A stretch of DNA of 64,000 bases from Gammaproteobacteria bacterium (GCA_033344735.1 JAWPMW010000001.1:1099869-1163868); one strand, 5' to 3'; shown: positions 9,874 through 19,117, counted from the stretch's first letter. Program-made: numbers and translations. The notes: generated by a model from the letters alone, not told the origin.

Positions 9874-11163
9874 TTATTGACGTTGTTTCACAATACTATC
9901 AAATGACTCTTTGTTTTCTTTCTTAATAACCTGCCCCATGATCCACTCTACAACTTGATCTTCCATCACTAATGACTCAACACTAGCACGCGCTTGATTA
10001 TTCGTAGAATAATACTGAATGACCTGTTCACGATCTGCATACTGACTAGCGAGCTGCTGTATACGCTGATTGACCAATTGCGTATCTACTTGTAGCTTCT
10101 GCTCACTGACAATTTCACCAATCACTAAACCCAATTTAACTCTACGCTTGGCTTCTTCTTCAAATAAGTTGTCAGGCAATTCTGAGTCTGTTTCCATTTT
10201 GAAATTTTCTAACGCTTGTTTTCTTAGTGCCGCTACTTCCTGGCTTACCATGGACTCGGGCAATGACAGTTCATTGTTATCGAGCAGCACTTGCATTACA
10301 GCTTCTTTAGATTTTACATTTAACTGCTGCTGCAACTCTCCTTCTAAAGACTTTCTTATTTCAGCCTTCAGTTCATCTATAGATCCATCAACACCGAAGG
10401 AACTTATGAATTCATCATCAATTTCAGGCAATTCACCCTCTTCCACTTTTTTGATGATTACGTCAAAAGTGGCTTCTTTACCAGCTAACTCACTATTTCC
10501 ATAGTCCTCAGGAAAGGTAACGGCAAAACTCTTGTTTTCACCAGCTTTTAGACCCAATAAATTATCTTCAAAACCAGCAATCATGCCGCCATCGCCCATT
10601 ACCAACGGGAAGTCTTCCGCTTTACCACCCTCGAATTCCTTCCCATCCAATTTGCCAACGAAGTCTAATGTGATTCTTTGTTCATTCTTGCAAGCACCAT
10701 CAACTTCATTCCACTGCATACGCTGCTTTCTTACACGTTCCAGTGTGAGATCAACATCTTTGTCCTCTACTTCAGAAGTTGGCACCGTCACTTCAAGTTT
10801 ACTAAAGTCACATAATTTAAAATCAGGGAATACATCAAACAAGGCAACAAAAGTTATATCTTGCCCCTTTTCAATATTTTGTGGCTCGATACTGGGTGAT
10901 GACGCGGGACGTAGTTTTTCTTGAAGCACAGCATCTCGATAGCTCGCTTGCATTTCATCAGCCATCACTTCTTGATTTACCTGTGCACCATAACGCTGCC
11001 GGACAACATTCAGTGGTACCTTGCCTGGTCGAAAACCATCTATTTTTACTCGACCTTTTAGTCCATTAAGGCGCTGATTTACTTCTTTCTCAACTTTATC
11101 CGAAGGAATGGTGATGGTGATTTTTCTTCCGAGCTCACTTGTCTCTTCAACCGATACTTGCAT
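9874..11163 (-). CDS. tig: trigger factor
   Basis: 429 residues. N-terminal ribosome-binding domain with the signature region [17 protein letters not shown], a central FKBP-type domain (about 150-240: [19 protein letters not shown], then [19 protein letters not shown]), and a helical C-terminal chaperone domain. It is a ribosome-associated chaperone and prolyl isomerase for nascent chains. First gene of tig-clpP-clpX; preceded by tRNA-Leu with 75 bp between. Confidence 0.97.
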   Translation of the reverse strand: MQVSVEETSELGRKITITIPSDKVEKEVNQRLNGLKGRVKIDGFRPGKVPLNVVRQRYGAQVNQEVMADEMQASYRDAVLQEKLRPASSPSIEPQNIEKGQDITFVALFDVFPDFKLCDFSKLEVTVPTSEVEDKDVDLTLERVRKQRMQWNEVDGACKNEQRITLDFVGKLDGKEFEGGKAEDFPLVMGDGGMIAGFEDNLLGLKAGENKSFAVTFPEDYGNSELAGKEATFDVIIKKVEEGELPEIDDEFISSFGVDGSIDELKAEIRKSLEGELQQQLNVKSKEAVMQVLLDNNELSLPESMVSQEVAALRKQALENFKMETDSELPDNLFEEEAKRRVKLGLVIGEIVSEQKLQVDTQLVNQRIQQLASQYADREQVIQYYSTNNQARASVESLVMEDQVVEWIMGQVIKKENKESFDSIVKQRQ

Positions 11164-11238
11164 TAATCATTAGCCCTCAAAGAAGTATATAAATAGATTT
11201 TGTATTTTGCTTATGCAGTCTTGATTTGAAATTGATGA

Positions 11239-11323
<85 letters not shown>

Positions 11324-11489
11324 TTAATCATCACAGACATCAACGTGCTAGTATAACTTGAAATACGCCCGATAGTTAGGTGCTATCCCACTAGAAATAT
11401 AAGACCCATAAAATATAACAACCTTGGCTAATCCATAGCCAAACACTACTCTTTCGAAATTATATAGATCAAAGCAAGAAGCAATTATC

Positions 11490-12353
11490 ATGTCTCGAGT
11501 CACTATTATTGTTATCTATTTTTGCACGATTTGCATAATAGGCTGTTTACTCGCCTATCCAATATTCCTATTAAGCGGTGCTAATCTCGAGCGTATCGTC
11601 TCACGAACAATATTATTTTTTGCGGTATTACTATTCTACCCAACATGTCGAATGTTAAATATAAACAACTTTTCATCACTAGGCTTTAGCCGTAAACACT
11701 TCACTAAAATAGCAGTACGCTCATGGCTATTCGGGTTGATCATGTTGGTGCCAATCTCAATTTTGTTTTTGTCTTGTGGATTTAGACTATGGGAACCAGT
11801 TCCACAAAGCTTATTAGAGCCATTGTTAGTTTTTGCCAGTGCCCTTGTTTCCGCAAGTATCATAGGCCTTATAGAAGAAACATTGTTTCGCGGTCTACTA
11901 CAATCACAGCTGACATCAGTAATGAATTCATTATCGGCAATAATTATTGTCAGTATCATTTATAGCAGCGTTCACTTCTTACAGGCACCTGACTATGATC
12001 TCAGCAATGGCATTCATTGGTATAGCGGTTTTATTTTACTGTCTACAGCATTTGCTAATTTTAGCAATGCAGGTATGTTTTTAGATGCCTGGTTTGCACT
12101 ATTCCTTGCAGGGATATTTTTATCACTTGTACGATTACGCACAAATAATATTTTATGGTGTATTGGTATACACGCAGGCTGGGTCACACACATTAAAGTA
12201 TTTAAAGATTTTACAGATCGAGACAATAGTGCTGAGTGTGGGCAGTTTGCTAGCAACTATGATAACTATGTTGGTGAATTCAGCGCGATATGGATATTAT
12301 TCGTTATTTGTGTTTGGGCATTATTATATTTTCGAAAATCTTCTACTACCTAA
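11490..12353 (+). CDS. CPBP-family intramembrane metalloprotease
   Basis: 287 residues with about seven to eight hydrophobic segments. The CPBP/Abi (Rce1-like) motifs are present: EExxxR as Glu129-Glu130-Arg134 in LIEETLFRGLL, a conserved His162 in SSVHFLQAP, and a C-terminal His in IGIHAGWV. Such proteins are inner-membrane proteases; some confer bacteriocin self-immunity, but no bacteriocin gene is seen here. It is the only plus-strand gene between tRNA-Leu and ppiB. Its 3' end overlaps the convergent CHAP gene by 8 bp. Substrate unknown. Confidence 0.85.
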   Translation: MSRVTIIVIYFCTICIIGCLLAYPIFLLSGANLERIVSRTILFFAVLLFYPTCRMLNINNFSSLGFSRKHFTKIAVRSWLFGLIMLVPISILFLSCGFRLWEPVPQSLLEPLLVFASALVSASIIGLIEETLFRGLLQSQLTSVMNSLSAIIIVSIIYSSVHFLQAPDYDLSNGIHWYSGFILLSTAFANFSNAGMFLDAWFALFLAGIFLSLVRLRTNNILWCIGIHAGWVTHIKVFKDFTDRDNSAECGQFASNYDNYVGEFSAIWILFVICVWALLYFRKSSTT

Positions 12354-12963
12354 CCACTCTTTTCCAACCTATCAAATAAGCATCTAGGACCCATATCTCT
12401 TGGTTACGCTTAATGTAAGGTATATCGCGTGCAAATCCACCGTGCCATTTATTGTTATCAAAATTCTGCTCACCCAAATATAATTTTTGATTCTCCTCAT
12501 CTACTTTCAGTATTACCGCCACATGACCAGTACCATGAAACTCTTGCGAATAAATCAGCAAATCTCCTCGTTGCACACCATGCTGTTTATCACCGTTTAC
12601 AATACTTATAAATGGCTTCTGGATGTTTTTATTTGGCGAACCTACCTCTTTTAAATCCCATATATCTGCAGCTATATCTACATCACCATATACAACATCG
12701 TAATTTGTTAGCAGCCACCGACGTGCATACTCTACACATTGCCACTTAATTCCTGTAAATGTATCACTTACAAAGTATGGCGTAGGATTTACGCACGTAT
12801 TATTACAATTAGAATAAGCTTTCACGCCAGATATAGATTCACCTAGCGTTTCTCCGTAGTAAACTATGCAGTCACTAGAACAATCCTGCGGCAAGTCATC
12901 AGCATGAGCTGCGACGCAAAAAACAATAACACAAATTACAAACACCAAGCGCATCAGAATCAT
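12346..12963 (-). CDS. secreted CHAP-domain amidase, glutathionylspermidine-amidase-like
   Basis: 205 residues with an N-terminal signal peptide (MRLVFVICVIVFCVAAHA). The CHAP (NlpC/P60-like) domain carries catalytic Cys76 in KWQCVEYARRWL, His147 in HGTGHVAVIL and an acid/polar residue in GEQNFDN (Glu165). The KWQCVEYARRW and GEQN patterns resemble the amidase half of glutathionylspermidine synthetase/amidase and trypanothione synthetase. The synthetase half is absent and the protein is exported, so the substrate could be peptidoglycan or a glutathione-polyamine conjugate. Three further cysteine pairs before the domain (residues 28-57) may form disulfides. Confidence 0.78.
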   Translation of the reverse strand: MILMRLVFVICVIVFCVAAHADDLPQDCSSDCIVYYGETLGESISGVKAYSNCNNTCVNPTPYFVSDTFTGIKWQCVEYARRWLLTNYDVVYGDVDIAADIWDLKEVGSPNKNIQKPFISIVNGDKQHGVQRGDLLIYSQEFHGTGHVAVILKVDEENQKLYLGEQNFDNNKWHGGFARDIPYIKRNQEIWVLDAYLIGWKRVVR

Positions 12964-12973
12964 CTTTATTTAC

Positions 12974-13399
12974 TCACTCAAGATCATTAATTGCGAATAC
13001 TATTTGCTTTTTAACTTTATCGATAGCTTTATCTATTTGCTTGTAACTATCATCTTGATTTAATGCAATTCCCGGAGAGTTCTTTTGCCATATCTCAGAC
13101 AATGCAACAGCATCTTTTTGCACAGACTCTGGCATAGCATAGCTAATATCCTTAACTGCCAGCACATGTGACCAACCTGATTTTATATCGCCTCTATCAT
13201 CATCACGATCAAAACGTGCATATAGAACTACTTCTTGTAATTCCGTTAACTCTTGCATCATAAAGAAGCCGGCTTCACGAATATTTTTATTTGATTCAGT
13301 AGATTCATTACGCCAGGTATTGTAACCCAGCCCAGACAGGGCCACGATTAAACTAATAATTGCGACCGCATTTGTTCGAAGTTGTTCTGAAATCACCAA
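12974..13399 (-). CDS. hypothetical membrane-anchored protein
   Basis: 141 residues, not recognised. One N-terminal hydrophobic segment (AVAIISLIVALSGLGY, about residues 12-27) is followed by a charged, probably helical domain rich in Glu, Asp and Lys, consistent with a signal-anchor and a periplasmic or cytoplasmic helical bundle. It sits 10 bp upstream of the CHAP gene on the same strand and 47 bp after the HDOD gene, so the three may be one transcript. Confidence 0.65.
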   Translation of the reverse strand: MVISEQLRTNAVAIISLIVALSGLGYNTWRNESTESNKNIREAGFFMMQELTELQEVVLYARFDRDDDRGDIKSGWSHVLAVKDISYAMPESVQKDAVALSEIWQKNSPGIALNQDDSYKQIDKAIDKVKKQIVFAINDLE

Positions 13400-13446
13400 T
13401 ACTAACCACCAACATTTACGTTATTGTTGGAGTCATTATACGCGAG

Positions 13447-14382
13447 TTAAACCACACCCATACTTTTTAACAAAATTTGCTTTGCATTTTCGGCATTAGA
13501 CTGAAGCACAGATGCATCACCAACATCGATATCGAATAATGTCGCCATCTCTTGGTATTCCTCGGTCAATTTACCTATTAATGAGAGAAAATCAGTAATA
13601 TCCAATCCAAATTCCTTCTCCGCCATTTCTGCAACATTCATATAATTTTTAAATTCTTCATCACAATAAATGCAATCTGCAATTGGTCCTGAAAATCTAA
13701 TACATTGAATAAGCTTTGGATCTAACTGTGTTTCCACTAAATCACTATCAGCATGACTTAATCCCACCACCTCCGTTATCTTTTGCGGTATACGCCATGA
13801 GTCTAACAACCATTGGCCTATAGCCGCATGGTCTGTTTCCAATTGACTCATTTCTAATGCACATAAATACCGGTGATCCTGCTGCCTCTCATCAATACCT
13901 TTATAAACTGAAGGAACTGCCTTATCAATTGCAAGCATTCCCAAGTCTTGCAACATGCCAGGTAAAAATAGCTCTTCCTTCATTGCATATTTTGTGACTT
14001 CACCTAATTTACGACATGCCACAGCAGTTGCCAAAGAACGTTTCCAAAACAAGTCATAATCCAAGCCTTCAGAATCGGTATGTTTTGCACCACCCACTAA
14101 AGAAAAACTAAGCGCAATATTTAACGTTCCAGTCCAACCAAACATAGACACTGCCTGCTGCACACTATCAGTTTCTATTGCACGCATATAAAGAGATGAA
14201 TTTGCCATGCGAATAATTTTTGCTGATAACACGGGGTCCATACTGACAACTTGTGCAAGCGTATCAATATCACTTCCGACATTCTGACTGAGATCAATAA
14301 TCTGGGCAGCCACGCCCGGAGGGGAAGGAAGCTCTTTACACTTTTTTAATTTATCTAGGACTTCTTGCTTAATACCACTCAT
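13447..14382 (-). CDS. HDOD domain signalling protein
   Basis: 311 residues. The N-terminal two thirds match the HDOD family (an HD-related output domain): LPSPPGVAAQIIDLSQ, then DPVLSAKIIRMANSSLY, and FLPGMLQDLGMLAIDKA. HDOD proteins usually lack metal-phosphodiesterase residues and act as signalling adaptors; the ligand or partner is not known here. No other domain is visible. It begins the minus-strand group that also holds the unknown anchored protein and the CHAP amidase. Confidence 0.85.
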   Translation of the reverse strand: MSGIKQEVLDKLKKCKELPSPPGVAAQIIDLSQNVGSDIDTLAQVVSMDPVLSAKIIRMANSSLYMRAIETDSVQQAVSMFGWTGTLNIALSFSLVGGAKHTDSEGLDYDLFWKRSLATAVACRKLGEVTKYAMKEELFLPGMLQDLGMLAIDKAVPSVYKGIDERQQDHRYLCALEMSQLETDHAAIGQWLLDSWRIPQKITEVVGLSHADSDLVETQLDPKLIQCIRFSGPIADCIYCDEEFKNYMNVAEMAEKEFGLDITDFLSLIGKLTEEYQEMATLFDIDVGDASVLQSNAENAKQILLKSMGVV

Positions 14383-14551
14383 ATGAGGATTCCAAATAGA
14401 TAACTAGTTACCCTTCAAATATCGGCTTATATGGACAGGACTTAAGTGAATAAAGTCAAAATATTAAAACAAACGACTATTTTGACCAGAGAATGAACAA
14501 AATTATGTAAATCAGGGAATTAGAGACGATAATTGGTTTACTAGGCGGTGG

Positions 14552-14628
14552 TGGGGTGAACGATGGGACTCGAACCCACGACGACTGGAATCACAATCCA
14601 GGGCTCTACCAACTGAGCTACGCTCACC
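14552..14628 (-). tRNA. tRNA-His (GTG)
   Basis: Read on the minus strand: extra G at position -1, acceptor GTGAGCG/CGTTCAC, D-arm TAGCTCAGTTGGTAGAGC, anticodon loop ATTGTGAT with GTG, T-arm GTGGGTTCGAGTCCCAT, discriminator C and encoded CCA. The G-1:C73 pair is the usual tRNA-His identity element. A second CCA follows directly. Last tRNA of a Pro-Arg-His operon. Confidence 0.97.
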
Positions 14629-14678
14629 ATAACAACCTGGTCAACAAATTTGCGAGTCTCTCTACCTAAACGCAGTGG

Positions 14679-14755
14679 TGGCGCGCCCGGCAGGACTCGA
14701 ACCTGCAACCCCCGGCTTAGAAGGCCGATGCTCTATCCAGTTGAGCTACGGGCGC
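14679..14755 (-). tRNA. tRNA-Arg (TCT)
   Basis: Read on the minus strand: acceptor GCGCCCG/CGGGCGC, D-arm TAGCTCAACTGGATAGAGC, anticodon loop CTTCTAA with TCT (reads AGA/AGG), T-arm TGCAGGTTCGAGTCCTGC, discriminator G and encoded CCA, followed by another CCA. Confidence 0.97.
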
Positions 14756-14874
14756 AGAATATATTTACGTGCCGTGTTTTTACCGCTGTCACATGGTAGA
14801 CATACTGGCGTACAAGTCAACATAGAAAGCCAATTCTAAACGATACAAAACAGTGAAACACTTACATAGGTTTT

Positions 14875-14951
14875 TGGTCGGGGCAGAGGGATTTGAACCC
14901 CCGACCCTCTGCTCCCAAAGCAGATGCGCTACCAGGCTGCGCTATGCCCCG
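14875..14951 (-). tRNA. tRNA-Pro (TGG)
   Basis: Read on the minus strand: acceptor CGGGGCA/TGCCCCG, D-arm TAGCGCAGCCTGGTAGCGC, anticodon loop TTTGGGA with TGG, T-arm GGGGGTTCAAATCCCT, discriminator A and encoded CCA. First tRNA of the Pro-Arg-His operon. Confidence 0.97.
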
Positions 14952-14964
14952 AACTGATTACTCA

Positions 14965-14983
14965 ACCATTCATCTAGAATGGT
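14965..14983. repeat. hairpin in the tRNA operon leader
   Basis: Perfect 7-bp inverted repeat ACCATTC / GAATGGT with a 5-nt loop. It lies between the predicted promoter and the 5' end of tRNA-Pro, so it would be in the precursor leader and may aid 5' processing. Confidence 0.45.
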
Positions 14984-14995
14984 CAAGTGCGCGGA

Positions 14996-15025
14996 AGGAT
15001 ACGCGTATTGGGCGGCTACCGTCAA
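14996..15025 (-). promoter_or_regulatory. promoter of the tRNA-Pro-Arg-His operon
   Basis: On the minus strand TTGACG (15020-15025), 18-bp spacer, TATCCT (14996-15001), then a GC-rich discriminator TCCGCGCA. GC-rich discriminators are typical of stable-RNA promoters under stringent control. The predicted start is about 35-40 nt before tRNA-Pro. Confidence 0.6.
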
Positions 15026-15123
15026 CCAGTTGTAATCAGATTCTAAGCGGACTAAATGGCTTTTCCAGTCAGGCTGTATTCATTATGATACACAATTCAA
15101 ATAAACCACCAAATAGGCACCGA

Positions 15124-15705
15124 ATGAAAGCGATTTACCTCACTAGTATTTTTATGTGCTTGTTACTAGCCATATTAGGAAACACAACGATGAGTGAAAC
15201 AAACCCCAAAGTTCAATTTCAAACCACTAAAGGCAATATCGTCATACAATTAGATGCTGAAAAAGCACCCAAGACGGTAGAAAACTTTTTAGCTTACGTA
15301 AAATCTGGTCACTACGATGGCACTATTTTCCATCGTGTAATTCCATCATTCATGATTCAAGGCGGTGGCTTTGATGTTGATATGAAGCAAAAGACCACTA
15401 ATGCGACTATTCAAAATGAGGCAAATAATGGTTTAAAAAACATAAAAGGTTCCATTTCTATGGCGCGAACATCAGCGCCACACTCTGCTACCGCACAATT
15501 TTTTATTAACGTAGTTGACAATGCAATGTTAGATTTCACCAGCGAGTCCCCACAGGGTTGGGGCTATGCAGTATTTGGTCAAGTGACTGAAGGTTTAGAT
15601 GTAGTATTGACTATCGAAGAAGTTGCAACCGGGAATCACGGCGGACACCAAAATGTACCTCTTGAACCGATAGTTATTGAGAAAGTAACGTTACTCGAGC
15701 AATAA
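15124..15705 (+). CDS. ppiB: peptidyl-prolyl cis-trans isomerase, cyclophilin type
   Basis: Cyclophilin fold with the active-site elements [33 protein letters not shown] and WGYAVFGQV. The core most resembles cytoplasmic PpiB. The open frame extends into tRNA-Pro, so the true start is internal. The ATG at 15124 adds a signal-like segment ([17 protein letters not shown]), suggesting export; the ATG at 15190 (171 residues) has a better Shine-Dalgarno (AGGA, 9 nt) and would give a cytoplasmic form. The stop codon directly abuts the lpxH start, as in the common ppiB-lpxH pair. Confidence 0.9.
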   Translation: MKAIYLTSIFMCLLLAILGNTTMSETNPKVQFQTTKGNIVIQLDAEKAPKTVENFLAYVKSGHYDGTIFHRVIPSFMIQGGGFDVDMKQKTTNATIQNEANNGLKNIKGSISMARTSAPHSATAQFFINVVDNAMLDFTSESPQGWGYAVFGQVTEGLDVVLTIEEVATGNHGGHQNVPLEPIVIEKVTLLEQ

Positions 15706-16434
15706 ATGTCTGAGACTTTATTTGTCTCAGACGTTCACTTAGATGTGAAGAGGCCGGCTGTCGTCGACCTCTTCAATCTATTCTTACTTAAACGCGCTAT
15801 ACATGCAGATGCTTTATATATTTTAGGTGATCTATTCGAATACTGGATTGGCGATGATGCTCCATATGATGAATATCAGTCAACATTTCAAGCATTAAAA
15901 ACAGTTAGCGAATCAAATACACCTGTTTATTTTTTACATGGTAATAGAGATTTTTTAGTCGCCGAAAAATTTGCTAAACAAACTGGCATACTTCTACTAA
16001 CTGAAGAGCATGTGGCAAATATATATAACCAAAAGATTTTGTTAATGCATGGAGATACACTCTGCATTGACGACATTGCATACCAACGCTTTAGAAAAAA
16101 AACACAAAATAAATGGTTGCGATGGATTGTATTGCAATTACCTGTATCTACACGTCAATCACTTGCTAAGCGATTAAGAGATACTTCAACACAAGCAGTA
16201 GCTGAAAAATCTGACGATATTATGGATGTAAATCAAATCGCAGTTGAAGCTGCCATGCAAAGAAACAAAACCAACTTGTTGATTCATGGGCATACACACC
16301 GGCCCAGCATTCACGACTTCGAAATTGACTCGAAATTCTATAAACGTGCAGTGCTTGGTGACTGGTACAAGAAAGGCAGTGTCATCAGTGTCAGCCCTGA
16401 AGGAATAGTTTTAGAAAGTTTTACATCAGTATAG
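15706..16434 (+). CDS. lpxH: UDP-2,3-diacylglucosamine pyrophosphatase
   Basis: 242 residues. Hydrolyses UDP-2,3-diacylglucosamine to lipid X and UMP in lipid A synthesis; peripheral on the inner membrane. Calcineurin-like metallophosphatase motifs are in order: DVH (9-11), GDLFEYWIGDD from residue 41, HGNRDF, HGDTLC and GHTHRP. The ATG abuts the ppiB TAA with no gap, implying translational coupling. It is convergent with the DUF455 gene, 3 bp apart. Confidence 0.95.
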   Translation: MSETLFVSDVHLDVKRPAVVDLFNLFLLKRAIHADALYILGDLFEYWIGDDAPYDEYQSTFQALKTVSESNTPVYFLHGNRDFLVAEKFAKQTGILLLTEEHVANIYNQKILLMHGDTLCIDDIAYQRFRKKTQNKWLRWIVLQLPVSTRQSLAKRLRDTSTQAVAEKSDDIMDVNQIAVEAAMQRNKTNLLIHGHTHRPSIHDFEIDSKFYKRAVLGDWYKKGSVISVSPEGIVLESFTSV

Positions 16435-16437
16435 AGC

Positions 16438-17220
16438 TTAGGACAAAGCTTTTAATTCTTCTTTACTAAAGCCCGCTTGTTGTCTTGCATCTATATGCAA
16501 AGGCCCATTAGCCACAGTTACATTATATTGCTTCAATAACGAGATAAATGTTGCTTCGGAATCGAGATTTTGCTGCTTACATGCATGACGGAACCACCTT
16601 GTGCCTATTTCCACATGGCCAATTTCATCCTGTAAAATTATTTTCAATATATTCACCGTATCGATATCTCCCGCGAATTCTAGTCTAGATATCATCCCTG
16701 GCGTGACGTCGAGGCCTCTAGCTTCTAAGACACGTGGCACCAGCGCCATACGCTCAACAATATTATGTTGTGTTTTTATTGCCATCTCCCACAATCCATT
16801 ATGTGCAGGATGATGGCCATAAGCAGAGTTTAGCTGGTTCAATCGATCACTTAGCAGCAAGAAATGCTTAGACTCTTCAGCTGCAACTTTCATCCAATCA
16901 AAATAATAATCACGTGGCATATGCTGGAAACGATACACTGCGTCCAACGCTAAGTTAATCGCATTAAATTCGATATGACATATAGCATGAACTAGCGCTA
17001 CGCGACCTTGTTCAGTATTCAAATTGCGCCGCGCAACTTTACTAGGATGGACTAATTGAGGCTGGCTTGGACGGCCCGGAATTTCGACCGTTTCGACAGT
17101 ACTGTGTACAGACAGATCGATTTGATCTGAGGTTAACTGAGTATAGAGTTGATCGACTTGCTTTGTTTTTATAACAGGATCATTTTGCATCAAAATCTTT
17201 TTGACCTGACCAAAAAACAT
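16438..17220 (-). CDS. DUF455 family ferritin-like protein
   Basis: 260 residues. Matches the DUF455 family of ferritin-like four-helix proteins: probable metal ligands are in HIEFNAINLALDAVYRF, AAEESKHF (ExxH) and QDEIGHVEIG (ExxH). The family is fused or similar to tRNA-modifying and other di-iron enzymes but has no established reaction. It overlaps nothing and lies 17 bp after the glycerate kinase gene on the same strand, so the two may share a transcript. Function not assigned. Confidence 0.82.
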   Translation of the reverse strand: MFFGQVKKILMQNDPVIKTKQVDQLYTQLTSDQIDLSVHSTVETVEIPGRPSQPQLVHPSKVARRNLNTEQGRVALVHAICHIEFNAINLALDAVYRFQHMPRDYYFDWMKVAAEESKHFLLLSDRLNQLNSAYGHHPAHNGLWEMAIKTQHNIVERMALVPRVLEARGLDVTPGMISRLEFAGDIDTVNILKIILQDEIGHVEIGTRWFRHACKQQNLDSEATFISLLKQYNVTVANGPLHIDARQQAGFSKEELKALS

Positions 17221-17236
17221 TTTACAAATACTTACG

Positions 17237-18478
17237 TTACTTCTTTAAAACAACTACTAAATCCATCACATTTGTTCCTGTTGGCCCTGTAGTGACCAAG
17301 TCGCCTGTCTTGATCAAGTAATTACCTACATCTGCCGCGCTAAGGTAATCATTAATATCTAGATTATACTTATCTCCACGCGATACAGTTTGCCCATCCA
17401 CTAGACCTCCCGCGTCAGGGGTCGGACCATCTGTGCCATCAGTACCAGCCGCAAGAAATACAATACTATCATTACCTGACAATTCGCGTGCAGCAACTGC
17501 TGCCAAATGTTGATTACGTCCTCCACGACCAGGATTATCAGGAAGTATTAGTGAAGTTTCTCCACCCCATATATGAACACCATACGCTGCATCGTTAAGC
17601 AGATGACAAATTTCAACTGCTTTTTTTTCAGCATCACCCTGCATAAACTCATCATGAACTTTCACTTCAAACCCTAAAGACTGCGCACAAATTTTTGCTG
17701 CAACTTTTGCATCATCCAATGTCGCAATCACATGGGTAGTTATATTAGAAAATAATTCTTTGTTTGCAGTAGGCGTAAAACTCACGCCCTCTAGTATAGA
17801 GGTAATTGATTCAGGCAAATCGAGTTGACTAATATCTTCTTGTACAGGGGTAAGCGGTCCTGAACCTATCACAGCAGGATCATCGCCTGGCACATCTGAA
17901 ATTAGTAAAGCAAGCGTTTCTCGACCATTGATAAAATTCGCCAAACGACCACCCTTAATATGAGAGATAGCTCTTCTTATCTGGTTCATTTGAGTAATGT
18001 CATAACCAATCGATAACAGTACTTTATTCAGCTGAGCTAATTTCTCTAACGTCATTCCATCTGCCAACACTTCCATCAAACTGGAAGCGCCACCAGAGAA
18101 TAACACTAAAAATCTTGCGTCTTGAGGAGCATTTTCTACATAATCAACTAGTGCTCTGCCCGCTGCCAAGCTTGGCTCTCCAGGCACAGGGTGATCCGAT
18201 TCTATTGCCGTGATGTTCTCATAAGTACGTAGCTCGTCCTCAGTATGATCATGTTTAGTAATCACTAAACCGCTAACAATCTGATCTTTAAGTACTGACA
18301 GCGCACCGATTGACATCGAAGAAGCTGCTTTTCCGACTGCAATCAAATGGTATTCACCTGACAAAGAGTTATTCTCTAAGAATTCTATAACTGCATTATT
18401 CCCTTTGACGCGTGAAACTCCAGCCTCAAATATTTCAAGCACTTGATCACGCGCTTGTTCAAGTTGTTTTGCGTCCAT
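17237..18478 (-). CDS. glycerate 2-kinase (GckA/TtuD, MOFRL family)
   Basis: 413 residues. N-terminal DUF4147 region with VAVGKAA-type start (HLIAVGKAASSMSIGAL), FSGGASSLMEV and HIKGGRLA; C-terminal MOFRL domain with WGGETSLILPDNPGRGGRNQHLAA and AGTDGTDGPTPDAGG. This family phosphorylates D-glycerate, generally to 2-phosphoglycerate, in glyoxylate/tartrate or serine-cycle metabolism. No tartronate or hydroxypyruvate genes are nearby, so the physiological route is not shown by context. Confidence 0.88.
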   Translation of the reverse strand: MDAKQLEQARDQVLEIFEAGVSRVKGNNAVIEFLENNSLSGEYHLIAVGKAASSMSIGALSVLKDQIVSGLVITKHDHTEDELRTYENITAIESDHPVPGEPSLAAGRALVDYVENAPQDARFLVLFSGGASSLMEVLADGMTLEKLAQLNKVLLSIGYDITQMNQIRRAISHIKGGRLANFINGRETLALLISDVPGDDPAVIGSGPLTPVQEDISQLDLPESITSILEGVSFTPTANKELFSNITTHVIATLDDAKVAAKICAQSLGFEVKVHDEFMQGDAEKKAVEICHLLNDAAYGVHIWGGETSLILPDNPGRGGRNQHLAAVAARELSGNDSIVFLAAGTDGTDGPTPDAGGLVDGQTVSRGDKYNLDINDYLSAADVGNYLIKTGDLVTTGPTGTNVMDLVVVLKK

Positions 18479-18568
18479 AAGATTACTTTTTACTAATTAT
18501 AAGAAAGGCGCGAGAATACAATAGAATATAGCTAGGTGCGAATAGTTTTAATTATTGTTAGAGAAATT

Positions 18569-19117
18569 TTAAACGATATACACAAAAGTTCCGACAGATA
18601 CCTGCTGATAGAGGTCAATAATATCTGCATTGGACATACGAATACATCCATGTGATGCCGGTGTGCCTAACAGGCCTTCTTCGTGAGTACCGTGTATATA
18701 GATATAGCGTTGAAAAGAATCTACGCCTTCTCCACAGTTTTTATTTTCTTCCAATCCGTGAAGCCAAAGTATTCGAGTTAGAATTAAATCGCGCTCGGAT
18801 GGTTTAGCATCGTCAATGATTTCTGCAGTCTCACCCGAAGCTACTCGACCGACAAATATTTCATTAATTTGTTGCTGATCACCAATTTTTTCAGCGATTT
18901 GATGCGCGCCTAGTGGCGTCATAAAGCTATCCTGATGACATCCCATACCATACTTTGAAGTTGACACTGAGAACTGGCGTAGCTCAGCAGCATCTGCGAT
19001 CATATAAAGAAGTTGACCGCCTGAGTCCACCAATAACCATGGTTCAGTGATTTGATTGGAAAATTTTTCCTCTAGCTTTAAACGAAGATTCTCCAAATTA
19101 GCCGGCAGTTGCATCAA
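18569..19117 (-). CDS. L,D-transpeptidase (YkuD) family protein
   Basis: 182 residues. The YkuD catalytic motif is clear at the C-terminus: His142 in IYIHGTHEE and Cys158 in TPASHGCIRMSN. Family members form 3-3 peptidoglycan cross-links or attach Braun lipoprotein, and act in the periplasm. No signal peptide or membrane segment is visible at the annotated start, and the nearest upstream gene (purF stop at 19131) leaves room for only four more codons, so export is unexplained. Confidence 0.85.
   Translation of the reverse strand: MMQLPANLENLRLKLEEKFSNQITEPWLLVDSGGQLLYMIADAAELRQFSVSTSKYGMGCHQDSFMTPLGAHQIAEKIGDQQQINEIFVGRVASGETAEIIDDAKPSERDLILTRILWLHGLEENKNCGEGVDSFQRYIYIHGTHEEGLLGTPASHGCIRMSNADIIDLYQQVSVGTFVYIV

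Noticed and set aside
14893-15123. N-terminal extension of the ppiB reading frame
   Set aside because: It begins inside tRNA-Pro and crosses the tRNA promoter; the cyclophilin match starts much later.
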